From Phanerochaete sordida (Eukaryota; Basidiomycota; Agaricomycetes; Polyporales; Phanerochaetaceae): DNA of 64,000 nt. The DNA lies in NCBI GenBank assembly GCA_019973155.2, contig BPQB01000014.1, positions 186,001 through 250,000 of the forward strand, written 5' to 3'. Position 1 is the stretch's first letter; each line of letters begins with the position of its first letter. The notes below the pieces were generated by a model, which was not told the DNA's origin, ran no database searches, and saw only the letters and a program-made list of their open reading frames with translations. Of the stretch, positions 35,086-46,143 are shown one piece after another. Both the position numbers and the translations under genes were made by a program.

Positions 35086-35782
35086 GCGTGTTGACGTATT
35101 GAGTGTCTCCATATGTTGTTGTCTCTGGTCTGATGCAGCAGTGGCACTTTTCTCGCCAGCCACAATATATCCCCTTGCATGCCGTTCTTTTGATCAGACT
35201 CGGTGCATCTGACGTGCGATCTACTCCTGATGCGCTCCTTTCATCATCCTCGAGACAGATCCATGACATTGCTGTCGCCAAACTCTGTCGGCACGCGTCG
35301 CGGGATGCTGGTCATCCTTGGCCGGACTTAGAGCGCTTGCCAATTGTCTCGTCTACCGCGGGGAGCCAAATGACGCTCCGCCGACATGCCCACCCTGAGC
35401 AGACCGTTCTACTGGAAGACACTAGCTCGTTTCGACCTTCTCTCCGCGGTCGGGTGATATGCTGAACCTGCTTTCCCCATCACAGTGGCCGCAGAGCGAG
35501 CGGCGCGGGGTATTGTCCTCCCACAGACGTCGCCCGGACGTAGCACCGGCTCGCGCGATCAATTGTCAGGTGGAGACAATCGCGTCCGTGCGACCTTCGC
35601 TGCCCCGACCGCAAAGTGAATGCCGGCCCACGAGGCGCGCCGTCCGTGGTATAACAGCGCACGCCGGCCCCGTCTGACAGAACCAACACATTCCCCGCGG
35701 ACGCAGACCCAGGTACGCGGCCGCCGCGCGCGCAGCCCATCCACGAAATTGCGTGCTGATCGCCCTACAGACTCTCAGGAAG
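35086..35782. other. intergenic, no gene seen
   Basis: This is the 3' flank of the F-box gene. Open frames are short and overlap on both strands, with no pattern recognised. Confidence 0.4.
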
Positions 35783-36208
35783 ATGTCGCCCACGCATGCA
35801 CGCGCACGCGCGCCCCGCGACGCGCCGGCGCTCCTGGCGGGCTGCGTGCTGCCGCTGCTCGCGCTCCTCCCGGGCGACGACGTCGCGTGCCTGCTGCTCA
35901 TCGGCGCGCTGCTCGCCGCGGGCGGCGGCGCGCGCGCGGCGCTCCTCGACGGCTTTCGCTGCGACTGCATCCGCATCTTCCTGCACCCGCGCTTCCTCGA
36001 CGTCGCGGGCCGCGGCGCGTGGTGGGGCGCGACGAGCGGCGCGGCGTACCTCGCGCGCAAGGCGCACGCGTGGACGGCGGCGCACGGCTTTTCGAACGCG
36101 CGGATACCGCAGATGAGTGGCACGACGGCGACGTTGGTACGTGGCCTTTTCCTCGCGCGGAACCAATCTGACTTGGGGCGGATGCAGATGTTTCCCTCCG
36201 ATCATTGA
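35783..36208 (+). CDS. possible small membrane protein (about 124 aa)
   Basis: Two exons fit: 35783-36136 and 36188-36208, with donor GTACGT and acceptor ATGCAG. The intron is 51 nt, so the frame is also open if unspliced. The product starts MSPTHARARAPRDAPALLAG, then has two hydrophobic stretches (CVLPLLALLP and CLLLIGALLAAGGG) with room for one hairpin. A Cys/Arg segment (DGFRCDCIRIFLHPRFLDV) and an Ala/Gly/Trp-rich part follow. Very high third-position GC and a sensible intron favour a real gene. The lack of a recognised family and open frames on the other strand argue against it. It is convergent with the MFS gene, whose stop lies 72 bp beyond. Confidence 0.4.
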   Translation: MSPTHARARAPRDAPALLAGCVLPLLALLPGDDVACLLLIGALLAAGGGARAALLDGFRCDCIRIFLHPRFLDVAGRGAWWGATSGAAYLARKAHAWTAAHGFSNARIPQMSGTTATLVRGLFLARNQSDLGRMQMFPSDH

Positions 36209-36279
36209 ATTCGATTCGCGGGCCTGGAGCCCATGTACTATCATTGCACGACAACGTTACGAATGCCCGTGTACCATCT

Positions 36280-38942
36280 TCAACGTACTTCGATCCTTTC
36301 TACGCTGATGTTAACCTTTGAATCTATCTTCGAGTCTACGTCGTCCCCGAGCTCTTCCACGCTTCCGTCCGAGACGTCCAGGATGTTGGCCTGAGCGGTG
36401 CGAGCTTTGCGCTCGTCGCGCTTCTGCATGAACAAGACCGCCAAGCAGACGCAGACTGAACATGCAAACATGAGAGCAAGAAAGAGGCGCGGATATAGTC
36501 GCTTACTGAGGCCAAAGTCGATGCACGCCGTCGCAATGTTGCCTTTCAGAACGCTATACAATCTAGTCAGAGATCGCAGATCCAAAAGTCTTCTATGAGA
36601 ACGTACCGAGGCTGCTCGACCTGTGGGAAGATCACGCTGCAGAGGGCAATCAGCACCGTTCGCAATATAAGGTTGCAGGCGTCGACGTACATCGGGAGCC
36701 ACGCCTGGAAGACGTACGCGAACGTGTTGCACGTCGCGACGACGAACGAACGCTCTGCAACTCGGCGTCAGCATCGCGACGAACACCCAAAGTGCAGAAA
36801 GAGCCCACTCTCGTTATCGCCCCCTGTGAGCTCGTTCGCCCACGACAGGATAAGGCCAGACAGCCCGCCCTGTATGAGCGTCTGCTCGCTCGTCAGCTCA
36901 CGATCAGGTACGGACACTCAACGGATACGCACAAAGTAGTAGAAGGCCCAGCGTCTGGCAAAGGTCGGTCAGCCAATGTCTCGAGAATGTAGGCAGGGCA
37001 ACGCACCGAGCTATATGCGTGTACAGCGGCGTCGCCGCGAGCACGATGCAGACGACCATATGCCAGAGCTGTCCCCCGGTCAGCTCTACTTCAACACAGC
37101 CAGAACGCACGCACCCCCGCGACGATGATCGGCGGCCAGCGGAGCTGCATCGCGTCGGACCACCACGCCCACACGAGCGCTATAACAGCTTTCTCAGCAT
37201 CGGGTAAGGTGTCGGGCGCGCGCACGACTCACTGCTGACGACCTGCACGGCGTAGATGCCGAGCGGGTACGTGTTGATCTGGCCGATCGTGTACACCTGG
37301 TGCCCGGGCGTGTTGAAGCTCTGCAGCCTGCGCGCGCGGTCAGCCGATACACAGACGGGATAGGGAAGGAGGCGCACCAGAAGATCATGGAGGTCGAGGG
37401 GCCGCTGGCGTTGTTGAACTGGATTTCGTGAGCAGGGGTTTATGTACGTCGTCGCGTGGGTGTCTTACCAGCACATATACTGCCGAAGACGGATTAGTAC
37501 GATGCCTGATTAGTTCGGAGGTACCACTTACGTGGCGTCAGGAGCCAGACGTGCCACGTCTTGAAGAAGCCGAGCACCTTCTTGCGCGTGAACTGCGCGG
37601 GCGGCTTGCGGCCCGCGTCGAGCATGCGCTTCTGCGCCATGTCGATCTGCTCCTGCGTGTACAACGTCGACGGCTTCGTGTTCGAGGGCAGATCTGTTGA
37701 GTATGTGAGCGACTTGTCGTCACGGAAGAGAGCTGGAGAGACACACCAGGCATGATGAGGAAGCCCAGGAGTGCGATGGGGATCGTGATGATGCCGTCGA
37801 TGATGAATAGCCCTGTGCGCGGGTGAGTCGGCGGACAGGTAAACAGGGAGTGCGAGGGTACGTACATCGCCAACCTGCTAGACCGTGCACGCCATTCAGA
37901 CCGTTGTACGCGCCCTGCGTCGCGTCAGAAGAGCTCTCTACCGTGAAAACGATGGACGCATATAGTCAGCTTACCGTCTGCAGAAACCCGCTGAACATGG
38001 GCCCAATCGCACTCGCGGTCTACAATGGGCTTCAGCACGATTTCTGATGGGTCAGACGGAAGGCGCGTACATGGAAGATACACGCCCGCTTGGCGAGCTC
38101 GTCGCCCTTGTACCAGCTGCCGATGACATACTGAATGGCGGGGTAGAACGTCGACTCGGCCAGCCCTGGGGCGCATGAGCGGGTGCTTCTGCGCACATGG
38201 CGTAACGGCAACTCACCGACGAAGAAGCGGACGGCGACCAGCGTCGAGAAGGAGTTCGCGGACGCGAGGACCATCGTCAGCGCGCTCCAGATTAGCTCCA
38301 TGGCGGGTATCTGCGATCGTTGTCACTGCTTCTATCCGTCTTTGGAGTCGATAAACAGACATACCCATATTGACGGCCGGATTCGGGTAAGGAGAAGGCT
38401 GGAGGCTGTGCATTAGCGTAGCCCAGGACAGTGGCGCCGAAGTAGGCGTACTTTGAGGGTATCTGCCCGATGACATAGCCACAGGTCCACGCAGTCGTGA
38501 TATAATTGAGCTCGTTGCCGTGGCTGCAAGCCTGCGTAAATTTCTGCGCATTTTCTGCCACGATGCCCGACTTACAGCCCCAAACTGTCGTCGAGTGGCT
38601 AGAATCAGAATGAGAGAATCTGGTCAGACGTCTACCACTTACTCATCCTTCATTCCTGAGACATAAGCGTTCTGGCGCGCTGCACGTAAGCTCACGGGTC
38701 GTGCGAAAAAAGCGATAGTAGCATACCGTGACATTCTGCTGGTCAAGATACTTGCTGAAGTACGAGAGCGCAGCGTAGGTGAGCAGGCAAGCGTCGAGTT
38801 TGCCAAGGAACCGCCGTTCCTCTGGCGACTTGTCCCACGTATCCCTGGGAGACTGATGTCAATCACGGGAGAACGACCGCGTCTCGAGACAATCCTACCA
38901 GATGTAGCTGCGCAGGGGACGGCGAGCTTTGCCCTTGGCCAT
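36280..38942 (-). CDS. MFS permease, pantothenate transporter (Liz1/FEN2) type
   Basis: The minus-strand ATG (CAT 38940-38942) opens MAKGKARRPLRSYIW, followed across introns by DTWDKSPEERRFLGKLDACL, YFSKYLDQQNVT, NAYVSGMKD-DLGLHGNELN, YITTAWTCGYVIGQIPS, NLLLTRIRPSIWIPAMELIW and FYPAIQYVIGSWYKGDELAK. This order is characteristic of the allantoate/pantothenate (Dal5, Liz1, FEN2) branch of the major facilitator superfamily, with 12 expected helices. It would import an organic acid anion or vitamin by proton symport at the plasma membrane. The cytosolic tail is charged (RDERKARTAQANILDVSDGS) and ends at 36280-36282. At least ten introns are present, and one exon of 9 nt lies at 38576-38584. Exact substrate and the middle exon boundaries are uncertain. 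Confidence 0.85.
38576..38584 (-). other. 9-nt micro-exon in the MFS gene
   Basis: The minus-strand read is TTTGGGGCT, between CGACAG and GTAAGT. It links NAYVSGMKD to HGNELNY as Asp-Leu-Gly-Leu, restoring a segment conserved in this transporter branch. Confidence 0.75.
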
Positions 38943-39633
38943 TGATGCAGGTCTGGCAGGTCGAAGGCCCGAAGAGCTCTGTTCTGAGGGAAGCAGAGGC
39001 TCCGTGTCCTCAGCTTCGACGACGGATAGTTTATACACGTCGGTGGACCTCATCCTGCTGGAGGATGGCACCATAGCGGGCGAAGCAGCGAGAGCGCTGC
39101 TAAGTGTGTACGGCTAGGCACCCCAGGAGCCCGTCTGAGGCCTATCCATCAGAATGGAATCATGGGGTTCGCGAGATGTCTCTACTCACAATGTGGTAGG
39201 GGCGGAGCCGCACTGGCCTGGGCGTGCGAGAGCCCCATGGAGCGCCTGTGTGTGTGCTGCTGAGGCGTGCGGCGGCGGGGATGCTGCAAGAGCACGCCAG
39301 CGATAACAGCGGCGAGGGCGTGTCTATCGGCGTGTGGTGCTCAGGGATGATTTGCGTCCGGGCTCGAAACGCCCCGCAGCGCGTCTCGTGCGCAGGTTTG
39401 GCCCACAGCACACCATCGAAGCAGCGGATGAGGTGACCTGCGAAGACGGTGGTCAGCTTGGGGTGAATGGCTAGCACATTAGTCACAAATTCACGTTATA
39501 TCCGGGCGAGACGTTCAAAAGGACGGCGAGGACGCGAACGGTGCCCACGCCGACTCTCTGCTCGCGAACGTCGAGGAGAACGACAAGCAAGCCCGCCTGC
39601 CTCATTAAGACCGTCACGTGACATAACTCCGAA
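38943..39633. other. shared promoter region of MFS and dioxygenase genes
   Basis: The two genes are transcribed away from each other across 691 bp. No coding pattern is recognised; open frames such as 39467-40072 only run into the first dioxygenase. Confidence 0.45.
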
Positions 39634-41216
39634 ATGCCTGTTGCCGTTCCCGAGCTTGGTTCATTCGACTTTGTCCCCGAGACCCAGGTCGGTCTTCCTT
39701 GCGACTTTTGGCGTGGGAGACGTCTCTGACGGCGTCGAGCAGGAGAACCTCGAGTGGGCGGATCTCATCACTTTGGACTTCAATCTCCTCAGCACCCCGG
39801 AGGGCAAGAAGCAGCTCGCGCAGACTCTCGTCAAGGGCGTCCGCGAGGATGGCTTCTTCTACGTAAAGAACTTCAACATCTCCCAGGACCGCGTCAACCG
39901 CCAGTTTGCCATCGGCAAGCGTCTCTATGACCTGCCGGTCGAGGAGAAGCTGAAGTACGTTCCCGAGGGCCTCGGTACGTCACGCGTTTCATTACGCACG
40001 TTCTACGCGCTGACCTCTCGCGTAGATAACGGACAGTTCAACGGCTACGTCCCTGCTGGGCGCCGCGTGTAAGTAGTTATGCATTCAATCCCTTTGTGCG
40101 CTATGCTGATCCCTTCCAGACTGGACCCGGTATCTGGCCTGAAGGACCGCGTCGAGATCTACAACATCCCCAGTATGTCACCCCTTCGAAGATCATGACG
40201 CTTATACTCAAAGCGCACACAGAGTTCGACGGCTTCTTCAAGCACGAGCATCCCGATGTTGTGACGGAGAACCTCCCCGAGATCGAGGAGTTTTCCAGGG
40301 TACGCACGCATATAAGCACGTATATCACGCTCTCCTGACCGCCTAACAGTCTCTGCACACCGAAGTCCTCGACCCGCTCCACGTGCTGCTTGCCATCGCG
40401 CTCGAGCTGCCAGAAGACTACTTCCTGAACCTCCACAAGTACGAGAACAAGAGCGAGGACCACCTGCGGTACATGAAGTACAGCAAGTACACGCCCGAGG
40501 AGAACGCGAAGATCGGCAAGCTGTGGGTCCAGGGACACACCGGTGCGCACGCCTGTTCCTGATCTACCCCATGCGCTGACGCGATCGCCGCGCGCAGATC
40601 TCGGCTCGTGGACGCTCCTCTTCCGCCAGCCCGTCGCGGCGCTGCAGATCCAGAACCACACGACCGGCGAGTGGAAGTACGTCAAGCCGCAGGACGCGAC
40701 GCTCACCGTGAACGCGTGCGACGCGCTCTCGTTCCTCACCGGCGGCTACGTCCGGAGCACGATCCACCGGTACGCGTCTGCGGACCCACCTCTCCTGTGT
40801 CGTGCGGCTCAGTCTGTTTGCAGCGTCACGTCGCCGCCGAAGGACCAGGAGCACGTCGACCGCCTCGGCCTGCTCTACTTCTCTCGGTCAGTGTGCTTCG
40901 TGGCTCCGGTGCTCTACCTGCTGACGCGTGTGCAGGCCGAACAACGACGTCAAGCTGTCGACGATCCAGGACTCGCCCGTCCTGCAGCGCGAGGGCTTCA
41001 CTAAGAACAAGTTCGAGGAGGGCGGCAACGCCGTGCCGACGATGGAGGGTGAGCAACGACTGTGGCAATCCATGGGATCTATGACTGATCTTGCGACGTT
41101 CAGAGTGGACGTTCGCGAAGCAGAAGTGGCAGCGCACGAAGGGCGCCGTGCGCGGCGACCCCAAGTACGAGAACGCACAGATTCTGCCGGGACACAACGA
41201 GAAGTTCTACGCCTGA
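39634..41216 (+). CDS. 2-oxoglutarate/Fe(II) dioxygenase, isopenicillin-N-synthase-like, copy A
   Basis: Ten exons join in frame: 39634-39687, 39743-39974, 40026-40068, 40120-40172, 40223-40299, 40350-40542, 40598-40769, 40824-40886, 40936-41048 and 41104-41216. They give 370 aa from MPVAVPELGSFDFVPET to NEKFYA. The N-terminal DIOX_N part has REDGFFYVKNFNIS. The metal triad is visible: GHTDLGS (His and Asp) and RSTIHR (second His). Arg of DRLGLLYFSRP would bind 2-oxoglutarate, with Gly where many members have Ser. Such enzymes hydroxylate, desaturate or cyclise small molecules in the cytosol. The gene duplicates copy B directly downstream (397 bp gap, same strand), and is the only one of the pair with an intron inside the HxD motif. 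Confidence 0.92.
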
Positions 41217-41613
41217 GGGCACCAGCGGAACTAGGAAAATGTATTATAACAGGGAATGTATCATGGAACCGGGTGCTCTTGAAGTGACGCTGCTGGGAGG
41301 GTGAAATCCTGGCAAGGTGTGCGGCCCGGGCCTCGCCCTCGAGGCGACCCTCCCCACCTCGCCTCCATCATCTCACACACGAAGAAGCCAACACCATTGT
41401 CTCATGCCGCCTGAGCCTCGCCCCGTTATCGCGCGCCGCGAGCGCTGGGGTCAGGCGGCGCAATAGCACCATTGCCTCCGGCGATGAGGTGACGCTTTGT
41501 CAGGAATCGCGTCGCAGCAGCGGCGAATATAAAACGCAGACTGGGGGCACCGGCAGCTGGTATTCGCGCGACGCGTTGCCTCTCTCCCTTTCCTCCCCCA
41601 CAGCCGCGCCAGC
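41217..41613. other. intergenic between the two dioxygenase copies
   Basis: This is the 3' flank of copy A and the promoter of copy B. A TATA-like word (AATATAAAAC) lies at 41526-41535, about 80 bp before the copy B start. Confidence 0.5.
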
Positions 41614-43140
41614 ATGCCAGTGCCCGTCCCCGAACTCGGCCAGTACGACTTCGTGCCCGAGACGAAGGCGCGCCCTCCCCCTTCCCCTCCCCGAGCCGAA
41701 CACTGACGCGCCGCAGGAAAACCTCGACTGGGCGGACCTCGTCACGCTCGACCTCGCCCTGTACGGCACGCCCGCGGGGCGCGCGGAGCTCGCGCGCACG
41801 CTCATCCGCGCGGTGCGCGAGGACGGCTTCTTCTACGTCAAGAACTTCGGCATCGCGCAGGAGCGCGTCGACCGCCAGTTCGCGCTCGGGAGGCTGTTCT
41901 ACGAGACGCCGCTCGAGGAGAAGCTCGCGCTCGTGCCCGAGGGCCTCGGTGCGTGCCTGGGCGTGTGGCGTGTGGCGCGCGGCGCGAGCTGATGGGGGGC
42001 AGATAATGGCGCGTTCAATGGGTATGTGCCTGCGGGGCGCCGGATGTAAGTGGGTCTGGGAGTGAAGTGCGTGGATATATGCTGACGGTGGGGGTAGTCT
42101 TGACGCTGCGTCCGGCCTTCGCGACAGAGTGGAGGTGTACAACATCCCGAGTACGCGTGCCAGAACAGGTTCTACGTGACAATGTCTGATGGGTCGACTA
42201 GAGTTCAACGGAGACTTCAAGCACGAGCACCCCGAGGTCCTCCAGAAGAACCTGGCTGAGATTGAGGAGTTTGCCAGGGTATGGGTGTCCCGTGGTGGCT
42301 ACAGCCGCGAGCTGACGAATCGTCACGCAGTCCCTGCACACCGAGGTGCTTGACCCGCTGCACACGCTGCTTGCGCTCGCGCTCGAGCTGCCCGAGGACC
42401 ACTTCCGGAACATCCACACGTACGCGCGCAAGAGCGAGGACCACCTGCGGTACATGAAGTACGGGCGGTTCACGCCCGCGGAGAACGCGCGCCTCGGGCT
42501 CTGGGGCCGCGGGCACACCGACCTCGGCTCGTTCACGCTCCTCTTCCGGCAGCCCGTCGCCGCGCTCCAGATCCGCAACCACACGACCGGCGCGTGGAAG
42601 TGGGTCAAGCCCCAGGACGGCACGCTCACCGTCAACACGTGCGACGCGCTCAACCTCCTCACGGGCGGGTACGTCCGCAGCACGGTCCATCGGTGAGTCT
42701 GGGGCGAGGCGAGGGGGCGCGGGTGCTGACGTGGTTGTAGGGTCGCCGCGCCGCCGAAGGACCAGCAGCACGTCGACCGCCTGGGCTTGCTCTACTTCTC
42801 GCGGTAGGTACCTGCAGGAACACCCGCTCACATCGGCTGCTGACCAGCCCATTCATTTGAAGCCCGCACAACGACGTGAAGCTCGCGACGGTCAAGGAGT
42901 CACCCGTCCTGCAGCGCGCGGGGGCTACGCAGAACAGCTTCGAGGAGAGCGGGAACCCCGTCCCGACTATGGAGGGTAAGCTGCGTCTTCGCGGGTGTCC
43001 TGGGGCTGTCACTGATGCTCTCCTTAGAATGGACCTTCGCGAAGCAGAAGTGGCAGCGCACCAAGAACGTCGTGCGCGGCGACCCGAAGTTCGAGACGGC
43101 GCAGATCCTGCCGGGCTGGAACGAGAAGGTGTACGCTTAG
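41614..43140 (+). CDS. 2-oxoglutarate/Fe(II) dioxygenase, isopenicillin-N-synthase-like, copy B
   Basis: Nine exons join in frame: 41614-41667, 41717-41948, 42003-42045, 42098-42150, 42202-42278, 42331-42692, 42741-42803, 42863-42975 and 43028-43140. They give 369 aa from MPVPVPELGQYDFVPETK to NEKVYA. All landmarks of copy A are kept (REDGFFYVKNFGIA, FNGYVPAGRR, GHTDLGS, RSTVHR, DRLGLLYFSRP), so it should be active. Intron 1 (41668-41716, 49 nt) starts with GC instead of GT; an unspliced read in this frame meets a stop. The intron inside HxD is absent. Exon sizes otherwise equal those of copy A, which shows tandem duplication. A shared or diverging substrate range is likely but unknown. Confidence 0.92.
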
Positions 43141-44525
43141 AGGGCTCGAGCGACGTGCAAGAAGGAATTGGCATTTGTATGGTTTACAACATCGGAATCT
43201 GGATTATTGTATGATTATTCGAAAGCACAAGCGTACGGTCATTGCGTCGTAAGGGCATTATGTTATGATGCAAAATCCAGTGGGGGAAGTGTCCAAGTGT
43301 CCAAAGAGTTCGAGGCAAGAAGACCATGTCGGAAATCCGAAAATCGCCTTCCAAGAAGCGGGCATTGAGACGCCCTTGAGACGCTCTTGAGACGGGGTGT
43401 CAAGGGGTCGGCCGCTGGTCTCCAGATCTGCCAAGGCTGGCGCCGCCGTTGACAGGTCTCCCGAGGTTATGATGGCCTGGTCGCGATGCTCGGCGTCGCC
43501 TTGGAGGACCTTCCAAGCGCGAGGCAGCCCGTGTCCACGGCATCCAATGACGGAGGGTCCATGGAGAGTGACATATCAGTCACTGTGAGTGACCAGCGGC
43601 AACCAGCAGCAGTGCACTCCTCGAGACTTAGAGATTTCGCTCGTCTGCCCGATGGATCTCGGCTCAATCCGAGACCCTTATTTGGCATTCATGTTGGACT
43701 TCGGGAGGCGGCGTCCCCACTTGCTCTCTGACCACGACCACCGCCCTCGTCACCGTCCCATCCTCCCTCGCAGTCTCTGCTCACGCCCCAAGCGCGTCTC
43801 TGCGGTGAGTTGCTTATCTCCGCATTTCTGGGGCTAATGTGCGTGTCTCGCTACTCCGAAGGGAGGGTCTTATGCATTCGTGCAAGGTACGTATTGACTC
43901 CACTCCTCCTCGATCACTAACTGAGGTAGCATATGTCTAGTGTGCAGAGCCGTCTCTTTACACCAGAGGTCACCACACCCACCGTCCACAACACTCCCCG
44001 CGCCCCTGATGCCCTCGAGCCACAACTCCTGCTGCCCGCTGTCCACCGCCCGCAAGCCTGAAGAGCGACCCTGTCCGCCTGCGACAAGTCTCGCGCGCGG
44101 CCTGGGCGCCGCCGGTAGCGCCTCGCCGCGCCTGCCGTCCAGTAGCGCAGCGCCGCGTCCGCCGTCCAGTAGCGCGCCCACGGCCGCGCATATCCGGGAG
44201 GTAAGAGGACGGGTAGTACAGTAGTATAATATTTGATATATATCGTTGTGTGCACTATCTACGTATACAAGGCGTGAAAACAGTCGTGTAAGGCCCTCCG
44301 GAAGGCCGAGTCCCTTGGAAGAGGACTTCGTCTTGAAAGAGGGCGGTGCTCTTGGAACGCTCGCCCGACTCTTGGCAGAAGTTTGTGATTTCTGGGAACG
44401 TCTTGAAAGCCGGCTAGGTGCATTGGCGCCTGGAGACCCCTTGGGAGACCTTGAAACGCTTATGGGGGATTACCGACACATGGGGTTGATTCATATCTTT
44501 CGCGGATAGGCCAAGACGACGGCCA
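43141..44525. other. 1.4-kb intergenic region between convergent genes
   Basis: No protein pattern was seen. Two parts (43300-43520 and 44285-44465) are enriched in CTTGGA/TCCAAG and CTTGA(G/A)A words with occasional near repeats, which might mark the edges of a decayed element. I found no clean inverted repeats or target duplication. Confidence 0.4.
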
Positions 44526-45334
44526 TTAGTCGCAGTCGAAGTAATTGCCCGGGATAACGTTGGGGCAGCCCGAGGTATCTGAATAAAAATGTCAATATCC
44601 AACGTGCGAAGTCTCGATTAGGCATGGGCATACCCTTATTGGTAGGGCAGTCCGCGGGGTCGTCGCAGCACTTGATGCACGCGCGGGGGCCAGCAGGCTC
44701 GACGAGCTCGACGTAGTGATTGTAGCCCAAGCACTGGCTGCCTTGCGGGTTGCCGTGGCCGCCAGCGCCGCCGCTCGAGTCGTACTGGCCTCCGGCGTCG
44801 TTGGGGTTCAGGCGGCTGAGGTGGCTGGGCCTGATGCAGCCCGTGACTACCTTTGGGGTCAGCCGAGGACGCTATGAGAAGGGAAAAGAACGCTTACGTT
44901 GCGCGTAACGGCCTCCGTTCTTGCCCTTCCCGCTCTTGAAGGCGACATTGCTCCAGAAGTCGGCGGGAAGCTGGCCTTGTTCGGGGGAGTAACGGCCAGC
45001 AGGAGAGCAGTAGGTCTTCATGCCTCTGAAGGAATGGTATCAACAAGCTGTATTGAAGTGGCACACAGTCTGGAGAGCTTACCCGGGATGCTCGGAGTCG
45101 CCGATATTCGTGTGCGGATCACGGGGCATAATCATACTGCAGGTCGCGTGCAGTGAAGAGCTAGCCGCGAATTAAAACGGGATGGACGTACCAGAACTTG
45201 TTGGCATCGGTAACATAGACAATGTTGTCTACGGCAGCGTCCCTCGCCTGGATGGCGTTCTCTGGGTAGGACGGCGTAGCGGTCACGGCCAGTACGGACG
45301 CGCCGAGTAGGGTCGTAAGGACATTCCAGTACAT
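44526..45334 (-). CDS. small secreted cysteine-rich protein (196 aa)
   Basis: Five minus-strand exons join in frame: 45192-45334, 45083-45136, 44898-45025, 44634-44846 and 44526-44578 (stop TAA). The start MYWNVLTTLLGASVLAVTA is a signal peptide. The mature part has KFWCMIMPRDPHTNIGD, GGMKTYCSPAGRYS, LPADFWSNVAFKSG, YAQLTGCIRPSHL, GQYDSSGGAG, GSQCLGYNHYVELVEPAGPR, ACIKCCDDPADCPTNK and GCPNVIPGNYFDCD. Eight or more Cys suggest disulphides. The order of these blocks is familiar to me from a large unnamed family of secreted Agaricomycete proteins in which this Tyr-Val-Glu-Leu/CCxxxxDCP core recurs. Function is unknown; a wall-associated or effector-like role is speculation. Confidence 0.85.
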
Positions 45335-46143
45335 GGTGGGCGACAGGCAGGAGCCACGAGCAATATTGGGGGGCGAGGGGGAGGGGGGAATGAGCCAAAG
45401 CGATGCGGATGGGGCTGCTGGCAGGATATTCCGACTTGGCCCAGGACGTTTTATAGCGGCTGACGGCGAGCTAAGCCCGTCTGCGGCAGTCGACCGACGC
45501 TCTACCGACGCGCCAAGAGTCAGCAGACCGTGCGGAGATGCAGGTACGCCATCGCTGGGCTGTAGAAATACTATACCGAGGTCCAGCGGCCGAGACTAGG
45601 GCTAGTGTGACCTGTTTCGAATGGCCTGCGAGCTCCGAACGCATCTCTCGGGGACTGTCTCCGGTATCACCGTCGCCAGAAAGCTCAAGAACTCAGGTAC
45701 AAGCATGGCGTCGTGCCCTTCGCATGTCTAAGAGGATATTTGTGCATGAGGTACTCGAGCAGAGAAGATGAAGGTCGGGAGACAGTGGGGAATCGGAGCA
45801 CTCGGTCGGTCGGACCTGAACCACGCGCGTCTGAAACCGTTCCTCGAATGGTAAATCGTAGATAACGGGACATCTAACCGTATGGGACGCGCCCGCGTCG
45901 GTCTCTTCACCTTCCTCTCGTCATCTTCGACCACTCGCCTCTGCAGGCAATACGGGATAAATATTGGTATATTTAGTGTGTTATATACCTTTCTAATTGG
46001 ACTGAAATTGGACCCTCCTATTGCCAGAAACCTACCTACCAAAGCGCGTTCCAAGTTTGCCATGCTGAGTCGAAGCTTATCTCGAGGATCATACGTCCAC
46101 GCCTAAGATCTCGCTCTCTCTCGAGCACCCACGGCCAAACCTC
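45335..46143. other. intergenic, divergent promoters
   Basis: The secreted-protein gene (minus) and the RdRP gene (plus) start at either side. A TTTATAGCGG word at 45450-45459 could serve the minus gene. No further N-terminal exon of the RdRP was recognised here, though one cannot be excluded. Confidence 0.4.

Noticed and set aside
34006..35163. 385-codon antisense frame under the F-box gene
   Set aside because: Long, but a GC-codon shadow; the plus strand has the F-box signature and a proper intron. The plus-strand frame at 26917-27945 was rejected for the same reason.
43141..44525. Transposon with ends near 43270 and 44480
   Set aside because: CTTGGA-type words recur, but no inverted repeat or target duplication could be matched.
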